Source: G965214625 sp965214625
GTDB lineage: Bacteria; Pseudomonadota; Gammaproteobacteria; Arenicellales; Poriferihabitantaceae
Length of the DNA: 64,000 nucleotides
Direction of reading: 5' to 3'
Assembly: GCA_965214625.1 (NCBI GenBank)
Contig: OZ243962.1
Coordinates: 434,001 to 498,000, forward strand
Shown here in pieces: positions 17,451 to 26,878 of this stretch (positions within the stretch are counted from its first letter, which is position 1; every line of letters begins with the position of its first letter). The notes under the pieces were generated by a model. It saw only the letters and a program-made list of their open reading frames with translations, had not been told where the DNA came from and made no database searches. Made by a program: the position numbers and the translations under genes.

Positions 17451-18779
17451 TTGAACACGGTTTTACATTTGCCGAGAGTGCTGAGTTCAATTATCGGTCT
17501 ATTTGCCGGGCTGCTAGCCGGTTCGTTTTGTATCAATACACTGGCACAGGAATCCAAACCCGATTTTCCGAAAGTGCTGACCCTGCCCCGTGCACTTTCA
17601 ATGATCGACGACGACAATCCGGCCTTGTTGAGACACAGGGCAGACAACACCCGTGTCATCGCACAGAATAAGGACTTGGACAATCTCACTGCCTTACAGG
17701 CCCGAATCGAATTCGACCTGAGGGCAGTCGACCGCATCGCCGTACCAGGACACAATTATACCGACGACAGTCGCATACTGCTTACGCTGGACAAGCCGCT
17801 GTCATTTTTTGGCAGAACCGACGCACTGGAGGAGTCCATACAATCACAGTTGACCGCCTTGGAACAGACACGGCTGGATACTCACGCCTCCTTGCGTCTC
17901 AATGTCATTCGATCCTTTTTTGATGTCATTCTTTCGGATTATGCCTATGCAACGAAAGATGAGCTTATGACCTTGTCCTACCTGACTTATGACCGTGCAA
18001 GGGAGCGATTTGAAATATACAACGAACTCGCCGAGGTGGATATTCGCCAACTGGAATCCATATATATTGAAGCACTGGCGCGAAGAGCCGAAGCCTCCAA
18101 TGCCCGTCGTAACGCACGCCTTCGACTGGCATTGGTACTGAATCGCCCCGATGCGTATCCTGACCAACTGGTCGAACCCGACCTGTCCCGATATCAACGG
18201 GAGATTCCTTCCTATGAAGTCTTGCTGGCACAGGTTTTGGGAAACAATCCGACCCTGAAAGCGAAAAAACTGACCTTGCAGTCACTAAAGCACAAATCCT
18301 CTTACCTTGCCCATTCAAAACGCCCAACACTGGGCACAAGATTCCAAGCCGCAGAGTATGAGAAACGGTCGTTCTCAAGCAGGGATCAGTTTCGTGCCTC
18401 CTTGTATCTCACGATTCCACTGACACCACCGAGAAAAGTAACCGCGGAAATAGTCACACTCCAGGCCGATATTCAGCAACAAGAGTCCGAAATCGCCTTG
18501 CTGGAAAACACACTTCGTGAGCAGACACTCGGTCTAATCCAGCAACTGGAACTGTTGCGTTTCGAGATAATGTCAGCAGAAAGCAACCTACTGTACCGGG
18601 AACTGGAACTCGACAAAGTCAGACTGCAATACGAGATGGAACTTCGTTCCAGTATCGGAACGGCGAATGCCGCACTCGCCGACGCCGTGTACAAACTAGC
18701 CGCTGCTCGTTATCAACATGCCTTTGTGTGGGAGCAGATTGATGTATTGTCAAGTAGTACTCCGACCACTTTTGACTGA
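17451..18779 (+). CDS. TolC-family outer membrane efflux protein
   Basis: 442 residues with a hydrophobic leader (about residues 10-32, ending INTLAQ) and long alpha-helical stretches with repeated Leu/Ala/Glu patterns typical of the TolC tunnel (two OEP repeats, about residues 50-240 and 260-435). It would form an outer-membrane channel. Start is a TTG, the only in-frame start that keeps the leader. The next gene, 11 bases downstream, encodes a periplasmic adaptor, but no inner-membrane pump gene follows, so the partner must be elsewhere. Confidence 0.78.
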   Translation: MNTVLHLPRVLSSIIGLFAGLLAGSFCINTLAQESKPDFPKVLTLPRALSMIDDDNPALLRHRADNTRVIAQNKDLDNLTALQARIEFDLRAVDRIAVPGHNYTDDSRILLTLDKPLSFFGRTDALEESIQSQLTALEQTRLDTHASLRLNVIRSFFDVILSDYAYATKDELMTLSYLTYDRARERFEIYNELAEVDIRQLESIYIEALARRAEASNARRNARLRLALVLNRPDAYPDQLVEPDLSRYQREIPSYEVLLAQVLGNNPTLKAKKLTLQSLKHKSSYLAHSKRPTLGTRFQAAEYEKRSFSSRDQFRASLYLTIPLTPPRKVTAEIVTLQADIQQQESEIALLENTLREQTLGLIQQLELLRFEIMSAESNLLYRELELDKVRLQYEMELRSSIGTANAALADAVYKLAAARYQHAFVWEQIDVLSSSTPTTFD

Positions 18780-18790
18780 GGATTGCGTCG

Positions 18791-19552
18791 ATGAAAAACA
18801 CCCTAATCCGCTTTCTCCAATTCTCTTTTGTCTTATTCCCTGTCGTGCTGACCAGTTTGTCGGTTGCTCATGCCCAGTCGATTCAAGGAAACGTCTCGCA
18901 TGCTGTCATCTATGAATTAAATGTCGGCATCAGCGGAGAAGTGAAATTGGTCCATGTTGTCGAAGGAGACCACGTGACCTCCGGCGACATTTTGCTTGAA
19001 CTCGACAACACGCATCTTGCAATGCAGGTTGAAGCCGCCGCTGCCCAATTTGAGTTGAATCAGGCACAAATGGAAGAAATACAACGGGCCTACGAGCGAG
19101 ACAAGGAATTGTATGAATCAGGGTCGCTGTCGACTGTTGACCTTGAGCTGAGTAACATTGCCCGACTACAATCAAATTCAATTTTAAAACAAAGCCGGGC
19201 CAAACTCGAAACACAGCGTTTTCGATTGCGCCAAAGCGTGATCACCGCGCCAGAAAACGGTATTGTGTTAAAACGATATGTACATCCGGGAGAACGCATT
19301 CTGACTGAAAACCAGCCAACACCTGCTTTTCTGTTTGCCGGCGAACACAAGGTCATCAAGGCCGAAGTGTCAATGACTGAACCCCGTTCACTGGCAACCG
19401 GAGATCAAGTCAATATCACTTATCTGGATCAATCCCTAGAGGGCACGATCAGCATACTTGATCCCATCACCGAACCCGGTAAGATCCATTTAACCATCGG
19501 TACGACAGGCCCGTTGCCTGAGATAGGTCAACCGGTTGACATTACATTCTGA
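18791..19552 (+). CDS. HlyD/RND-type periplasmic adaptor
   Basis: 253 residues with a signal peptide (about 1-30, ending VAHAQ). The body is a membrane-fusion protein: a biotinyl-lipoyl half-motif GISGEVKLVHVVEGDHVTSGDILLELD (shorter runs), a coiled-coil hairpin (about 75-150), then the second half motif VITAPENGIVLKRYVHPGE and a beta-barrel domain. It pairs with the TolC-like protein just upstream. It is short for an RND adaptor and lacks a clear membrane-proximal domain. Confidence 0.82.
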   Translation: MKNTLIRFLQFSFVLFPVVLTSLSVAHAQSIQGNVSHAVIYELNVGISGEVKLVHVVEGDHVTSGDILLELDNTHLAMQVEAAAAQFELNQAQMEEIQRAYERDKELYESGSLSTVDLELSNIARLQSNSILKQSRAKLETQRFRLRQSVITAPENGIVLKRYVHPGERILTENQPTPAFLFAGEHKVIKAEVSMTEPRSLATGDQVNITYLDQSLEGTISILDPITEPGKIHLTIGTTGPLPEIGQPVDITF

Positions 19553-20312
19553 TATTCATCGCTTATTGATCAAAACATCCCCGGCCTTAGTACAAGAGGA
19601 TGTGTCCATCATCTCCGATCATTTTTCTGCGCCCTGAAAGACTTCTTCAAATTCAATCCTCTTGCTCACTTACACTTCCAATACAATCCAAGCTGACCGG
19701 ACACTGTGTTTCGTTTTCGATTTGTTTCTGACTGACGCACCAGGGTCAAAATACAATACAAACACGCTCCAAGTTAGTCGCTCCCGGATTCTGGTTTCAC
19801 TGGTTGAGAATTCGTTGCAGTCGTATCGCAAAGGGTGCAGCCGGATGTTCTTTTGGGGTTCATTGAAGCGGTTGTGGTCTATCGCCTACTGCACTGGCCG
19901 AGGCCCATCTTCGACTGGATACGCGCCTGTACAATAATTTTCATTCTCCGATGATTTCAATATCGCCGCCTTCATCATTTCACATTGGACAAGGCTCGTG
20001 CTGGATAACATCTGCGTGCTGCATTATGCGACAGCGTATGTTTTCATTACTGACAGCCATATCGACCCGCATTGCCCGGTGCATCGCAGTTGGCATCCGC
20101 CATGTACCAGGTGACCCAACATCTTTTTGCAAGACGCATAATCTGCCCTGCTCGCCCGAAGTGGCCGCATGGGTGGGGTCGCCAGCAGGCCGGGTCGCCA
20201 GTGGAATTCATCACTTGTGTAAAGCCTATGGCGACTCGGGATATAGGAACTGCGGATTCGAAGAAACAAGTCGAGGCAGTGCCTCCCGGCCGGGGCGTGC
20301 CACAGCCTGCTG
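19553..20312. other. Gap before the peptide-modification island, no intact gene
   Basis: 760 bases with no gene I can support. A plus-strand piece around 19830-19945 reads EAVVVYRLLHWPRPIFDWI and looks like part of a lost protein of unknown family. The base composition becomes G+C-richer from about 20.1 kb, so the left edge of the island probably lies in this gap. I looked here for a precursor peptide with a leader and a Cys/Ser/Thr-rich core and did not find one. Confidence 0.45.
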
Positions 20313-22601
20313 ATGAGAGTCAGTGCTGCAGACCGCGGTCGTATCCGGGTGCCGGTGCTGGTGCCGCACCTTGAATATTACATCATCGACGAGGAACAGA
20401 CCCTGCTGGTCTCCGAATCCTTCAATACGCTGCTGCATGGACAGGTCTACTGCGATGTGTTGCCGCTGCTCAACGGCAGCCGCTCACACCAGAACATTGT
20501 GGCTGCCCTGGACAGGCCCTTTATGGCCTACGATGTTGCGGCCGCACTCGACTTTTTGACTGCCCGGGGATATCTGGTATCGGGCGAACATACCATGTCC
20601 CGCGAGCGCGCCGCCTACTGGAGTGCGCTGGGAGCTTCTCCTCGATGGGCGGAGGAACGCCTGGCAGCGGGCAAGGTGGCAGTGACCGGGGACAGGGACC
20701 GGCATCTCACTCGGAAGCTCAAGTCCCTGGGCGTGGAGGTGGGCGCACACTCTGAAGCACTTTGCGTCTACCTCACCCAGGATTACCTTGATGCATCGCA
20801 TGCGGATATCAACCAGGCACACAGGGAGTCTGGCGTACCGTGGATGCTGATCCGGCCCCAGGGCGTGCATGCCCTGTTCGGTCCCGTATTTCAACCGACC
20901 GGCTCCGGGCCCTGCTGGAGTTGCCTCGCCTATCGGCTGCAGGGTCAGCAGGAAGTCCACACTTTTCTGCGCAACCGAGTGGGCAATGAGGCCGCCTTCC
21001 GGCCCTTTGCAACCGAACCCGTAGTTCTGGAGGCTATCCATGGACTGATCGCCGCCGAGATTGCTAAGTGGCTTGTGTTCCAGAAGCTGGCACCGATACA
21101 TGAACATGCGTCGACGCTGGATATTGCGCGGCTGGACACGGCCAGGCATCCGGTGCGCCGTAGACCGCAGTGCACGGTGTGCGGTGAGACAAGGTACAAC
21201 GACCCGCACCGCTCGCCCACACCGGTGCGCCTTGAGCCGAGCCCAAAGAACATTCACAATAGCGGCGGTTTGCGCTCGGTCCCCCCTGAGGAGACCCTGG
21301 CCCGGTACCGACACCTCATCAGCCCCGTCAGCGGCGTGGTCACCTGGGTCGAGCGTACGACGGATGTCCACGATCACTGGCTCCACGTCCATTGGGCCGG
21401 CAGCAATCTGGCACTTCGTGTCAAGCAGCTGAGTTCTCTGAGGCGAAGCCTGCGAAGCAAGAGTGCGGGTAAGGGAAGCACGCCCGAGCAGTCCGAAGCC
21501 AGCGCACTTTGTGAGGCGGTTGAACGCTATTCGGGCGCATTTCACGGCGAAGAGATCCGCACCCGAAAACGGTATTCAGAATTTGTCGATCAGGGTCAGG
21601 GTGCCGATGTCATCGCTCCGAACAGGGTTCAGCTGTTCAGCGAATACCAGCTCGATCACGCGGATGAAATCAATGCCCGTGGACACCCCTATAACGTAGT
21701 TCCCGGCCGCTTCGATCCGGAGGTTCTGATCGACTGGTCACCGGTATGGTCCCTGACACGAGACCGGTACTGCTACCTTCCGACTTCAATGCTCTACGGC
21801 ATGACCACGGAGCAGCGCTCGGTCGCGGACTTCCGGGCGGATTCGAACGGCTGTGCGTCTGGAAACACGCTTGAGGAGGCCATACTGCAGGGATTTTTTG
21901 AACTGGTGGAACGTGATGCATTTGCCATTTGGTGGTATAACCGGCTACAGCGTCCGGTGATCGATCTGCAAAGCTTCGATGATCCCTACCTTGCCAATGC
22001 GCCATGCTACTACCGCAAGTTGCACCGTGACCTGTGGGTACTGGACGTCACCAGCGATTTGGGCATCCCCACCTGCGTGGCTGTCTCGCGACGCGTCGAT
22101 GTACCAACGGAGGACATCCTGTACGGTGCCGGCGCGCATATCGATCCCCATATTGCCGCGTTGCGCGCCGTATGTGAGATGAACCAGTGCCTGACATGGG
22201 TCCCCCGCCCGGACCGGGACAATAGCGGTTACGGAGTCGATGACCCGATGTCCCTGTCGTGGTGGAAGAACGCTAAGCTCGCACAACACCCCTATCTTGT
22301 ACCCGATCCCGAAACGGCCCCGCGCGCACGCTCGGATTACGCCGTTCCCGAGACCGCGGATGTGCGCGAGGACATTGAGCGATGTCGTGCACTGGTGGAG
22401 GCCAAGGGCCTCGAGTTTCTGGTGCTGGACCAGACCCGCCCGGATATCGGCATGCCGGTGGCCCGGGTGATTGTCCCGGGATTACGCCACTTCTGGGAGC
22501 GCTTCGCACCGGGTCGCCTGTATGACGTGCCGATCGAGATGGGCTGGCTGGACACGCCTCACACCGAAGACGAACTCAATCCTGTTGCGGTAATCGCCTG
22601 A
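20313..22601 (+). CDS. Fused E1-like/YcaO azoline cyclodehydratase (TOMM/LAP biosynthesis)
   Basis: 762-residue fusion. The first 300 residues are the leader-binding E1-like partner, with two zinc Cys pairs: CWSC (about residue 200) and CTVCG (about 288). From about 340 onward it is a YcaO domain, with ATP/Mg-binding Glu motifs in EASALCEAVERYSG (about 395) and FFELVERDAFAIWW (about 528), and ALRAVCEMNQCL (about 620). Such enzymes cyclise Cys, Ser or Thr of a ribosomal peptide to azolines. The C-terminus ends ELNPVAVIA and lacks the usual PxPxP tail, which may affect activity. The start aligns with that of the decayed copy at 32.9 kb. The downstream gene begins six bases later. Confidence 0.9.
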   Translation: MRVSAADRGRIRVPVLVPHLEYYIIDEEQTLLVSESFNTLLHGQVYCDVLPLLNGSRSHQNIVAALDRPFMAYDVAAALDFLTARGYLVSGEHTMSRERAAYWSALGASPRWAEERLAAGKVAVTGDRDRHLTRKLKSLGVEVGAHSEALCVYLTQDYLDASHADINQAHRESGVPWMLIRPQGVHALFGPVFQPTGSGPCWSCLAYRLQGQQEVHTFLRNRVGNEAAFRPFATEPVVLEAIHGLIAAEIAKWLVFQKLAPIHEHASTLDIARLDTARHPVRRRPQCTVCGETRYNDPHRSPTPVRLEPSPKNIHNSGGLRSVPPEETLARYRHLISPVSGVVTWVERTTDVHDHWLHVHWAGSNLALRVKQLSSLRRSLRSKSAGKGSTPEQSEASALCEAVERYSGAFHGEEIRTRKRYSEFVDQGQGADVIAPNRVQLFSEYQLDHADEINARGHPYNVVPGRFDPEVLIDWSPVWSLTRDRYCYLPTSMLYGMTTEQRSVADFRADSNGCASGNTLEEAILQGFFELVERDAFAIWWYNRLQRPVIDLQSFDDPYLANAPCYYRKLHRDLWVLDVTSDLGIPTCVAVSRRVDVPTEDILYGAGAHIDPHIAALRAVCEMNQCLTWVPRPDRDNSGYGVDDPMSLSWWKNAKLAQHPYLVPDPETAPRARSDYAVPETADVREDIERCRALVEAKGLEFLVLDQTRPDIGMPVARVIVPGLRHFWERFAPGRLYDVPIEMGWLDTPHTEDELNPVAVIA

Positions 22602-22607
22602 GCCACC

Positions 22608-22892
22608 ATGATCGATGTCCGTCAAAAAACATCGCTTACCGAAGAACGCCTGACCCCCATTGCGGATTCCCTGGGCGATCTGCTGGAGCAGTCACGGGGA
22701 CGCATTCCAACGCAGCTGATCGCGGGCCATGACCGGGAACGGGTGCTGACACTGGCACGCGGATTTCCGGTCACCTTCGCCGGGTTTCCCCACGGTTTCG
22801 AGTTGCCGCTACACGAGGCGCGCCCGTCTGCGGATATGGGAATCACTCTGGTCGGCAGCACCCGCTCCGGATCTGCGGCTGTGCAGCTTTGA
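22608..22892 (+). pseudogene. 5' part of an island gene truncated by a transposase fragment
   Basis: 94 codons, six bases after the cyclodehydratase gene, so part of its operon. The first roughly 88 residues look like an intact protein start (SLTEERLTPIADSLGDLLEQ, then PVTFAGFPHGFELPLHEARP). Near 22870 the sequence changes into a transposase reading frame and the protein ends seven codons later. I do not recognise the family. Its place right after the cyclodehydratase suggests a lost modification or dehydrogenase-like partner, but that is inference. Confidence 0.6.
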
Positions 22893-23275
22893 CAAGGGGT
22901 TTCACAGACCGGAGAATAGGCGTCGACTGATGAATTGCTGGAAGACAACGTCCTGCCCCACAAGAGCCACCAGATGTAGGCGGATCGAGTCCGGGAGACT
23001 CGTGCAGTGTTTCGGGCTGCCTGGTAACAGCATCCGGCAATCAAGTCGGCGATCCGCAACCTGGAGCACCGCGGTCTGGACCGGGTTCGCAACCATGGGG
23101 TGGAGGCTTCGAACGGACAGTGGCGCCGTTGGTTCTCGCGTACAATGCCCATCGCATTGACCGGATGATCCGGGACCGGACTCGTGAGGCCGAGCGACAA
23201 AGACGGCGGACTGCACGACGGCTCGACCCTCATCAGCCAACGCTGAAAAGGTGCCTGCCGACAGAGGGAATGTAG
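22872..23275 (+). mobile_element. C-terminal remnant of an ISNCY-type transposase
   Basis: Three plus-strand frames together give the end of a transposase: FDKGFHRPENRRRL, then LLEDNVLPHKS, then AIKSAIRNLEHRGLDRVRNHGVE, then LVLAYNAHRIDRMIRDRTREAE and a stop at 23275. These are typical of the C-terminal part of ISNCY-family transposases (DKGF-SPEN and AI--LE--GLDRV--HG blocks). At least three frame changes and one stop make it inactive. No terminal repeats were identified. Confidence 0.65.
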
Positions 23276-23462
23276 GTCAATGTCCGGAATCAGGCTAAAA
23301 GGCCATGGCAATCAACTGTATCTACTCTAACTGGTTCCGCAAATTACATAGATTCAGACTAATGAATAATCGCTGTCGAAATATATGCATATCGAAAAAT
23401 CTGCGAAATTCCGGGTTTTCTGTCTGGCACTAGCTATCATTTCACAGGGTACGGATATCGGG

Positions 23463-23530
23463 AAGCTTATCGAGCCTTCGATACGTACTGCATTGTCATA
23501 TTATCTCCCGAAGCCTATTCGTTATGCACC
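23463..23530 (+). pseudogene. Short decayed copy resembling the start of the AlkB-like protein
   Basis: The frame here contains TDIGKLIEPSIRTALSYYLP. The intact AlkB-GlnE fusion at 33-35 kb begins with a similar stretch containing STDQAIEPSLRNALPYFLP. Nine of 14 residues match from IEPS onward. Similarity then stops. This is a short match, but together with the second decayed cyclodehydratase it points to a lost duplicate of part of the island. Confidence 0.45.
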
Positions 23531-23673
23531 ACTGCTGTCCCAACGTTTTACAACCGATCTCTGTAAGCGGTTTGTTGCGCTGCGACAATGTCGATTCTGG
23601 CCGTTTTCAACTTGAACCGGGTCCGTCCCGACGGCATCGTCAAACTTCTTTTCTTCCCAGAAAGGCGTTGGAC

Positions 23674-23800
23674 ATGTCTTCTGGAAAATTCGTTTTCGCT
23701 CGGGTCATGGAACATCTCCCCTAGCCCAGATTTCATCATTTTGTAGGTCAGTACGATGGCCACCGCAAGGTCTTGGAAATATCCGTGAAAAGTGAGGCCA
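23674..23800 (+). mobile_element. N-terminal remnant of an IS4-type (DUF4372) transposase
   Basis: From the ATG at 23674 the frame reads MSSGKFVFARVMEHLP, a stop, then PRFHHFVGQYDGHRKVLE. This is the start pattern of IS4-family transposases with a DUF4372 N-terminus (GKFVFxQxMxxLP, then a Y-GG/YxGxxxVK-type block). It is broken by a stop codon and then lost. Confidence 0.55.
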
Positions 23801-23897
23801 TCAACGTATCCGGAATCTACAAATCTTGCCGATAGTCAGGCTCCAGACGGCACACGCCGATACGCCCAGCACCGGAGCGATGACCGGGCACGGTTCC

Positions 23898-24773
23898 TTA
23901 CTGGTATCCTCCTGGCTTGCTGGCGTGAATTAAACGGTAGGTGAAAACCCCTTCTTCGAGCCCTTTCAGATAGCTGTACACACCTTGTTTGAATTGCATA
24001 TACGCCCAGCGTTTGCTGGGTGGGGTGAACAGGTTTCCGAAGAGTTCCCATATCCGGACCAGCCGCTCGGCAGCGGGTATCACTTCCGAATCGAGGTCTT
24101 CATCCCCAATGCTTTCGAACCCGGCTGCCTCACACGTGGCCAGCACATCGCGCCAGCGTGGCAACGGTTCGGTGCGCCAGCCTTGTTGCATTTCTTCATG
24201 GATGGCCTGGTCACGCTCCGTCAGGTTCTTGTCGCTCAAAAAGCCGTCCACCGCCTGCCAGCGTCCGCCCGGTTTGAGTATCCGGTACACTCCCTCGAGG
24301 TAGGCCAAGTGGTCCGGGGCATAACAGTAGGTCTCGTGATTCAGCACCGCATCAAAGCAGGCATCCTCGAAGGGCATTTCCATGAAGTCGCCGTAATGGA
24401 ACTCGACCAGGTCATCGACTCCGCGTTTCTTGGCCTGCTCACGTGCCAGGGCAACATGCGGTTCGCAGTTGGTCAGGCCCACCGTGTGCACACCATACTC
24501 CTGTGCCAGCCAGATTACCGAGCCCCCCACACCACAGCCGGCATCAAGTACGCGCATCCCCGGACCCAGGTCACAGCCTCGCACCAGAGTCTGGTTGGCC
24601 CGCACCAAGGCATCCTCATCCGAGGTGGTATCGGGGCCCCACAGTCCGTAGTGAATCGCGAGCAGGTCGGCAGGGTGATTGACGGCGAGATCGGTGAGCG
24701 CAGTGTAATACTGGGGCACGGATACTTCAGTCAACGGGGGGGTATGTCCTGGTGAGGGCTTACGGTTATCCAT
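23898..24773 (-). CDS. SAM-dependent methyltransferase of the RiPP island
   Basis: 291-residue class I methyltransferase. SAM motif I is VLDAGCGVGGSVIWLAQEYG (about residue 80), the following acidic loop and YGDFMEMPFEDACFDAVLNHE give motifs II and III, and the C-terminal part resembles the sterol/gamma-tocopherol and glycine/sarcosine methyltransferase group. No RiPP leader-binding domain is visible. It lies inside the RiPP island and faces away from the second methyltransferase. It could methylate the peptide or a small molecule; the sequence does not decide. Confidence 0.8.
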   Translation of the reverse strand: MDNRKPSPGHTPPLTEVSVPQYYTALTDLAVNHPADLLAIHYGLWGPDTTSDEDALVRANQTLVRGCDLGPGMRVLDAGCGVGGSVIWLAQEYGVHTVGLTNCEPHVALAREQAKKRGVDDLVEFHYGDFMEMPFEDACFDAVLNHETYCYAPDHLAYLEGVYRILKPGGRWQAVDGFLSDKNLTERDQAIHEEMQQGWRTEPLPRWRDVLATCEAAGFESIGDEDLDSEVIPAAERLVRIWELFGNLFTPPSKRWAYMQFKQGVYSYLKGLEEGVFTYRLIHASKPGGYQ

Positions 24774-24885
24774 AGCCGGGCATTGTAAGGAAAATCTTCA
24801 GTTTTCACAATCTTCCAGGCCCTCTGTCTCAGTGGGTAGGAGTATGCGTCAATCACCCGCAGGCGGAATGGTATGACCGTAAGTA

Positions 24886-24914
24886 TTCTCCGATCTGCCT
24901 TCTTCTTATATAAT
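24886..24914 (+). promoter_or_regulatory. Possible promoter of the second methyltransferase gene
   Basis: TATAAT at 24909-24914 matches the -10 consensus and sits about 40 bases before the TTG start at 24955. The -35 region (TTCTCC near 24886) is weak. Confidence 0.35.
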
Positions 24915-24954
24915 TCCTTCGCATGAATTACCCTGCAGGATCAGGCCAAGCCTA

Positions 24955-25881
24955 TTGAGTAAGAATCCAGAACTGCTCTTCCCGGATCGGAAAAGTTCCT
25001 CCGAGAAAGCCCGTCGCTACTACGATGAGAACACGCCAGGCATCTATCTGAGTGGCTGGAACCGTGACCACATTCACTTCGGACTGTTCGAGCCCGGAGA
25101 GTGTCCGACTCCCGGCGAGTCGATGGTGGAATCCGGGGGATTGGCGCGTGCCCTGCAGCGCATGGTCAAAGCGGTCGGCGAGCCTGCCGAGATCCAAGCG
25201 CGCCATCATATCGTGGACGCTGGTTGTGGTGTAGGCGGGACTCCCATTTACCTAGCCAAAACCCAGGGATACCGGGTCACTGGTGTCAATATTAATCGCA
25301 TGCAGCTTGAGATCGCCAGAGAAAAGACAGTGGATGCCATGCTTGCTGACTGCGTCCGGTTCGAATATACGGATTACTCGGAAAGCCTGCCCTTTGAGGA
25401 TGCCTCGATCAATGTCGTGGTCAACATTGAGAGTGCCTGTCATTACGGCGATCGGGCCCGATTCATTCACGAAGTCAGCCGGATTCTCAGGCCCGGTGCC
25501 CGGATCGTGGCGATGGACTGGATGACGCGTGACGGCCTGGATCCGAAAACCCACCAGAAATACATCATGCCATTGTGTGAGCCTTTTGCTGTGCATGGAC
25601 TTGAGAGTTGGACCACGTACGGTGAGAAATTAAAGGATGCCGACAATCTGCAGCTGGTCAAGAATTCCTGTAACCTGTTGACTGGTCTGCGCCTGTCCGG
25701 TATCAATTCTCCCGGTATACAAAAGTTGACCGACCAGTTCAGGACCCTCTGCGAGGCGTGGGCGCACGGAAGTTTTGTGCTTGAGCGCTATTGTGCGAGA
25801 AAGCCAGACGTCAGCCTGGGGGTAGGGAGAATAGCCGGGTTTGCTGCACACTTCCGGTTCAGAATTTCATATTTCATATGA
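24955..25881 (+). CDS. SAM-dependent methyltransferase, second of the RiPP island
   Basis: 308-residue class I methyltransferase. Motif I is HIVDAGCGVGGTPIYLAKTQG (about residue 85; shown in part), followed by NINRMQLEIAREK and LPFEDASINVVVNIESACH. It is a diverged relative of the methyltransferase on the other strand, with which it shares a 181-base promoter gap. Start is a TTG after a CAGGATC-like site; no ATG fits. Followed 83 bases later by the NHLM secretion genes. Confidence 0.8.
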   Translation: MSKNPELLFPDRKSSSEKARRYYDENTPGIYLSGWNRDHIHFGLFEPGECPTPGESMVESGGLARALQRMVKAVGEPAEIQARHHIVDAGCGVGGTPIYLAKTQGYRVTGVNINRMQLEIAREKTVDAMLADCVRFEYTDYSESLPFEDASINVVVNIESACHYGDRARFIHEVSRILRPGARIVAMDWMTRDGLDPKTHQKYIMPLCEPFAVHGLESWTTYGEKLKDADNLQLVKNSCNLLTGLRLSGINSPGIQKLTDQFRTLCEAWAHGSFVLERYCARKPDVSLGVGRIAGFAAHFRFRISYFI

Positions 25882-25964
25882 TTGTAGCGCCCTGCAACGT
25901 TTTCTGTTAGTTTTTGTCTGATAACAATTAAACTGTCGGCCTGAAACCCAGAGATTTTATCCTG

Positions 25965-26834
25965 ATGTTAAACAATCCTTTCCAAGAAGATCCTGCTGCA
26001 AACCGCAATCAGCGCCAGCAACTGGACCATCTGCTGAAAATCACGGCCCCCCACGAGCGTGCCATGCTGGCCTTTATTGGCCTGGGTCTGCTGGCGGTGG
26101 TCGCCTGGGCAGCGTTTGGCAGCGTTGCCCGCAGCCTCACCGTGGACGGGCTGTTGATTAAGTCCGGTATGCGTCATGAGGTTGTCTCGAGCGAACCTGG
26201 TCATCTGATGAAGTATCTGGTTGTGCCCGGGGATATGGTCGCGCCTGGGGATGCGATTGCACAACAGAGCATGCCCGAACTGGACCGCGAGATTGAAGCC
26301 CTTGCCGATGATGTGCGTCGCTTCAGTGGCACAGGTAGCGGTCTGCGTACGCAGCACGAGGCCGCGGATGTGGCACTGCTGCAGATGAAGGCAAGGCGGA
26401 ACTCCCGAGAATGGATCGTCAGTCATATCGCGGGCGAGGTCCTGTCCCTGCAGTCCGCACCCGGGAAATACCTGCTGCCCGGCGAGACCGTAGCCCTGCT
26501 GCATCAGGCAGAAAGCCTGCCCTTGCAGGCAGTGCTGCGGGTCGATGCACATACCGCTCAGCGGATCCGGCCCGGAATGCAGGCCTGGGTGGAGTTCGTG
26601 GATGAAACCGGCCAGTTCGACAGACGCCACGGTGAAGTCGCCTCCGTGAGTCCCGACCTATTGCCGAACTGGCTTGCGGTCATGGGACCGGCGGTTTCGG
26701 ATTCGATGCAGCGGGTGGATATCGCCTTGCATGAAACCAGTGATCTTTCCGTAGCCGATGGCACCAAGTGCCGTGTGCGAATCGAGCTTGGTCGCTATCC
26801 GCTGAACACGATTTTCGGCTCCAGAGGAGACTAA
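25965..26834 (+). CDS. NHLM/NHLP-type bacteriocin secretion protein (HlyD-like)
   Basis: 289 residues: a short cytoplasmic start, one membrane helix (about 41-63, MLAFIGLGLLAVVAWAAFGS), then a periplasmic biotinyl-lipoyl part (SGMRHEVVSSEPGHLMKYLVV, PGDMVAPGDAI) with a second half-motif at about 140-170. This matches the HlyD-like protein that accompanies NHLM bacteriocin exporters. It is short, with almost no coiled coil. It starts the export operon and is followed 44 bases later by the C39-peptidase ABC protein. Confidence 0.82.
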   Translation: MLNNPFQEDPAANRNQRQQLDHLLKITAPHERAMLAFIGLGLLAVVAWAAFGSVARSLTVDGLLIKSGMRHEVVSSEPGHLMKYLVVPGDMVAPGDAIAQQSMPELDREIEALADDVRRFSGTGSGLRTQHEAADVALLQMKARRNSREWIVSHIAGEVLSLQSAPGKYLLPGETVALLHQAESLPLQAVLRVDAHTAQRIRPGMQAWVEFVDETGQFDRRHGEVASVSPDLLPNWLAVMGPAVSDSMQRVDIALHETSDLSVADGTKCRVRIELGRYPLNTIFGSRGD

Positions 26835-26878
26835 ATGTCCTTGTTCAGGGCCAGGTCCGGCGAAAAAAGGGGGGGAGA

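Noticed and set aside
19662..19937. 91-codon plus-strand frame as a possible precursor peptide
   Set aside because: No leader-like start, no ribosome-binding site and no Cys/Ser/Thr-rich core; composition resembles the A+T-richer host rather than the island.
20484..21545. 353-codon open frame on the minus strand within the cyclodehydratase gene
   Set aside because: It is antisense to a protein with clear catalytic motifs, and its own sequence has no recognisable pattern. Long antisense frames are common in G+C-rich genes.
22622..23311. 229-codon minus-strand frame
   Set aside because: Antisense to the truncated island gene and the transposase remnant, both of which make sense on the plus strand.
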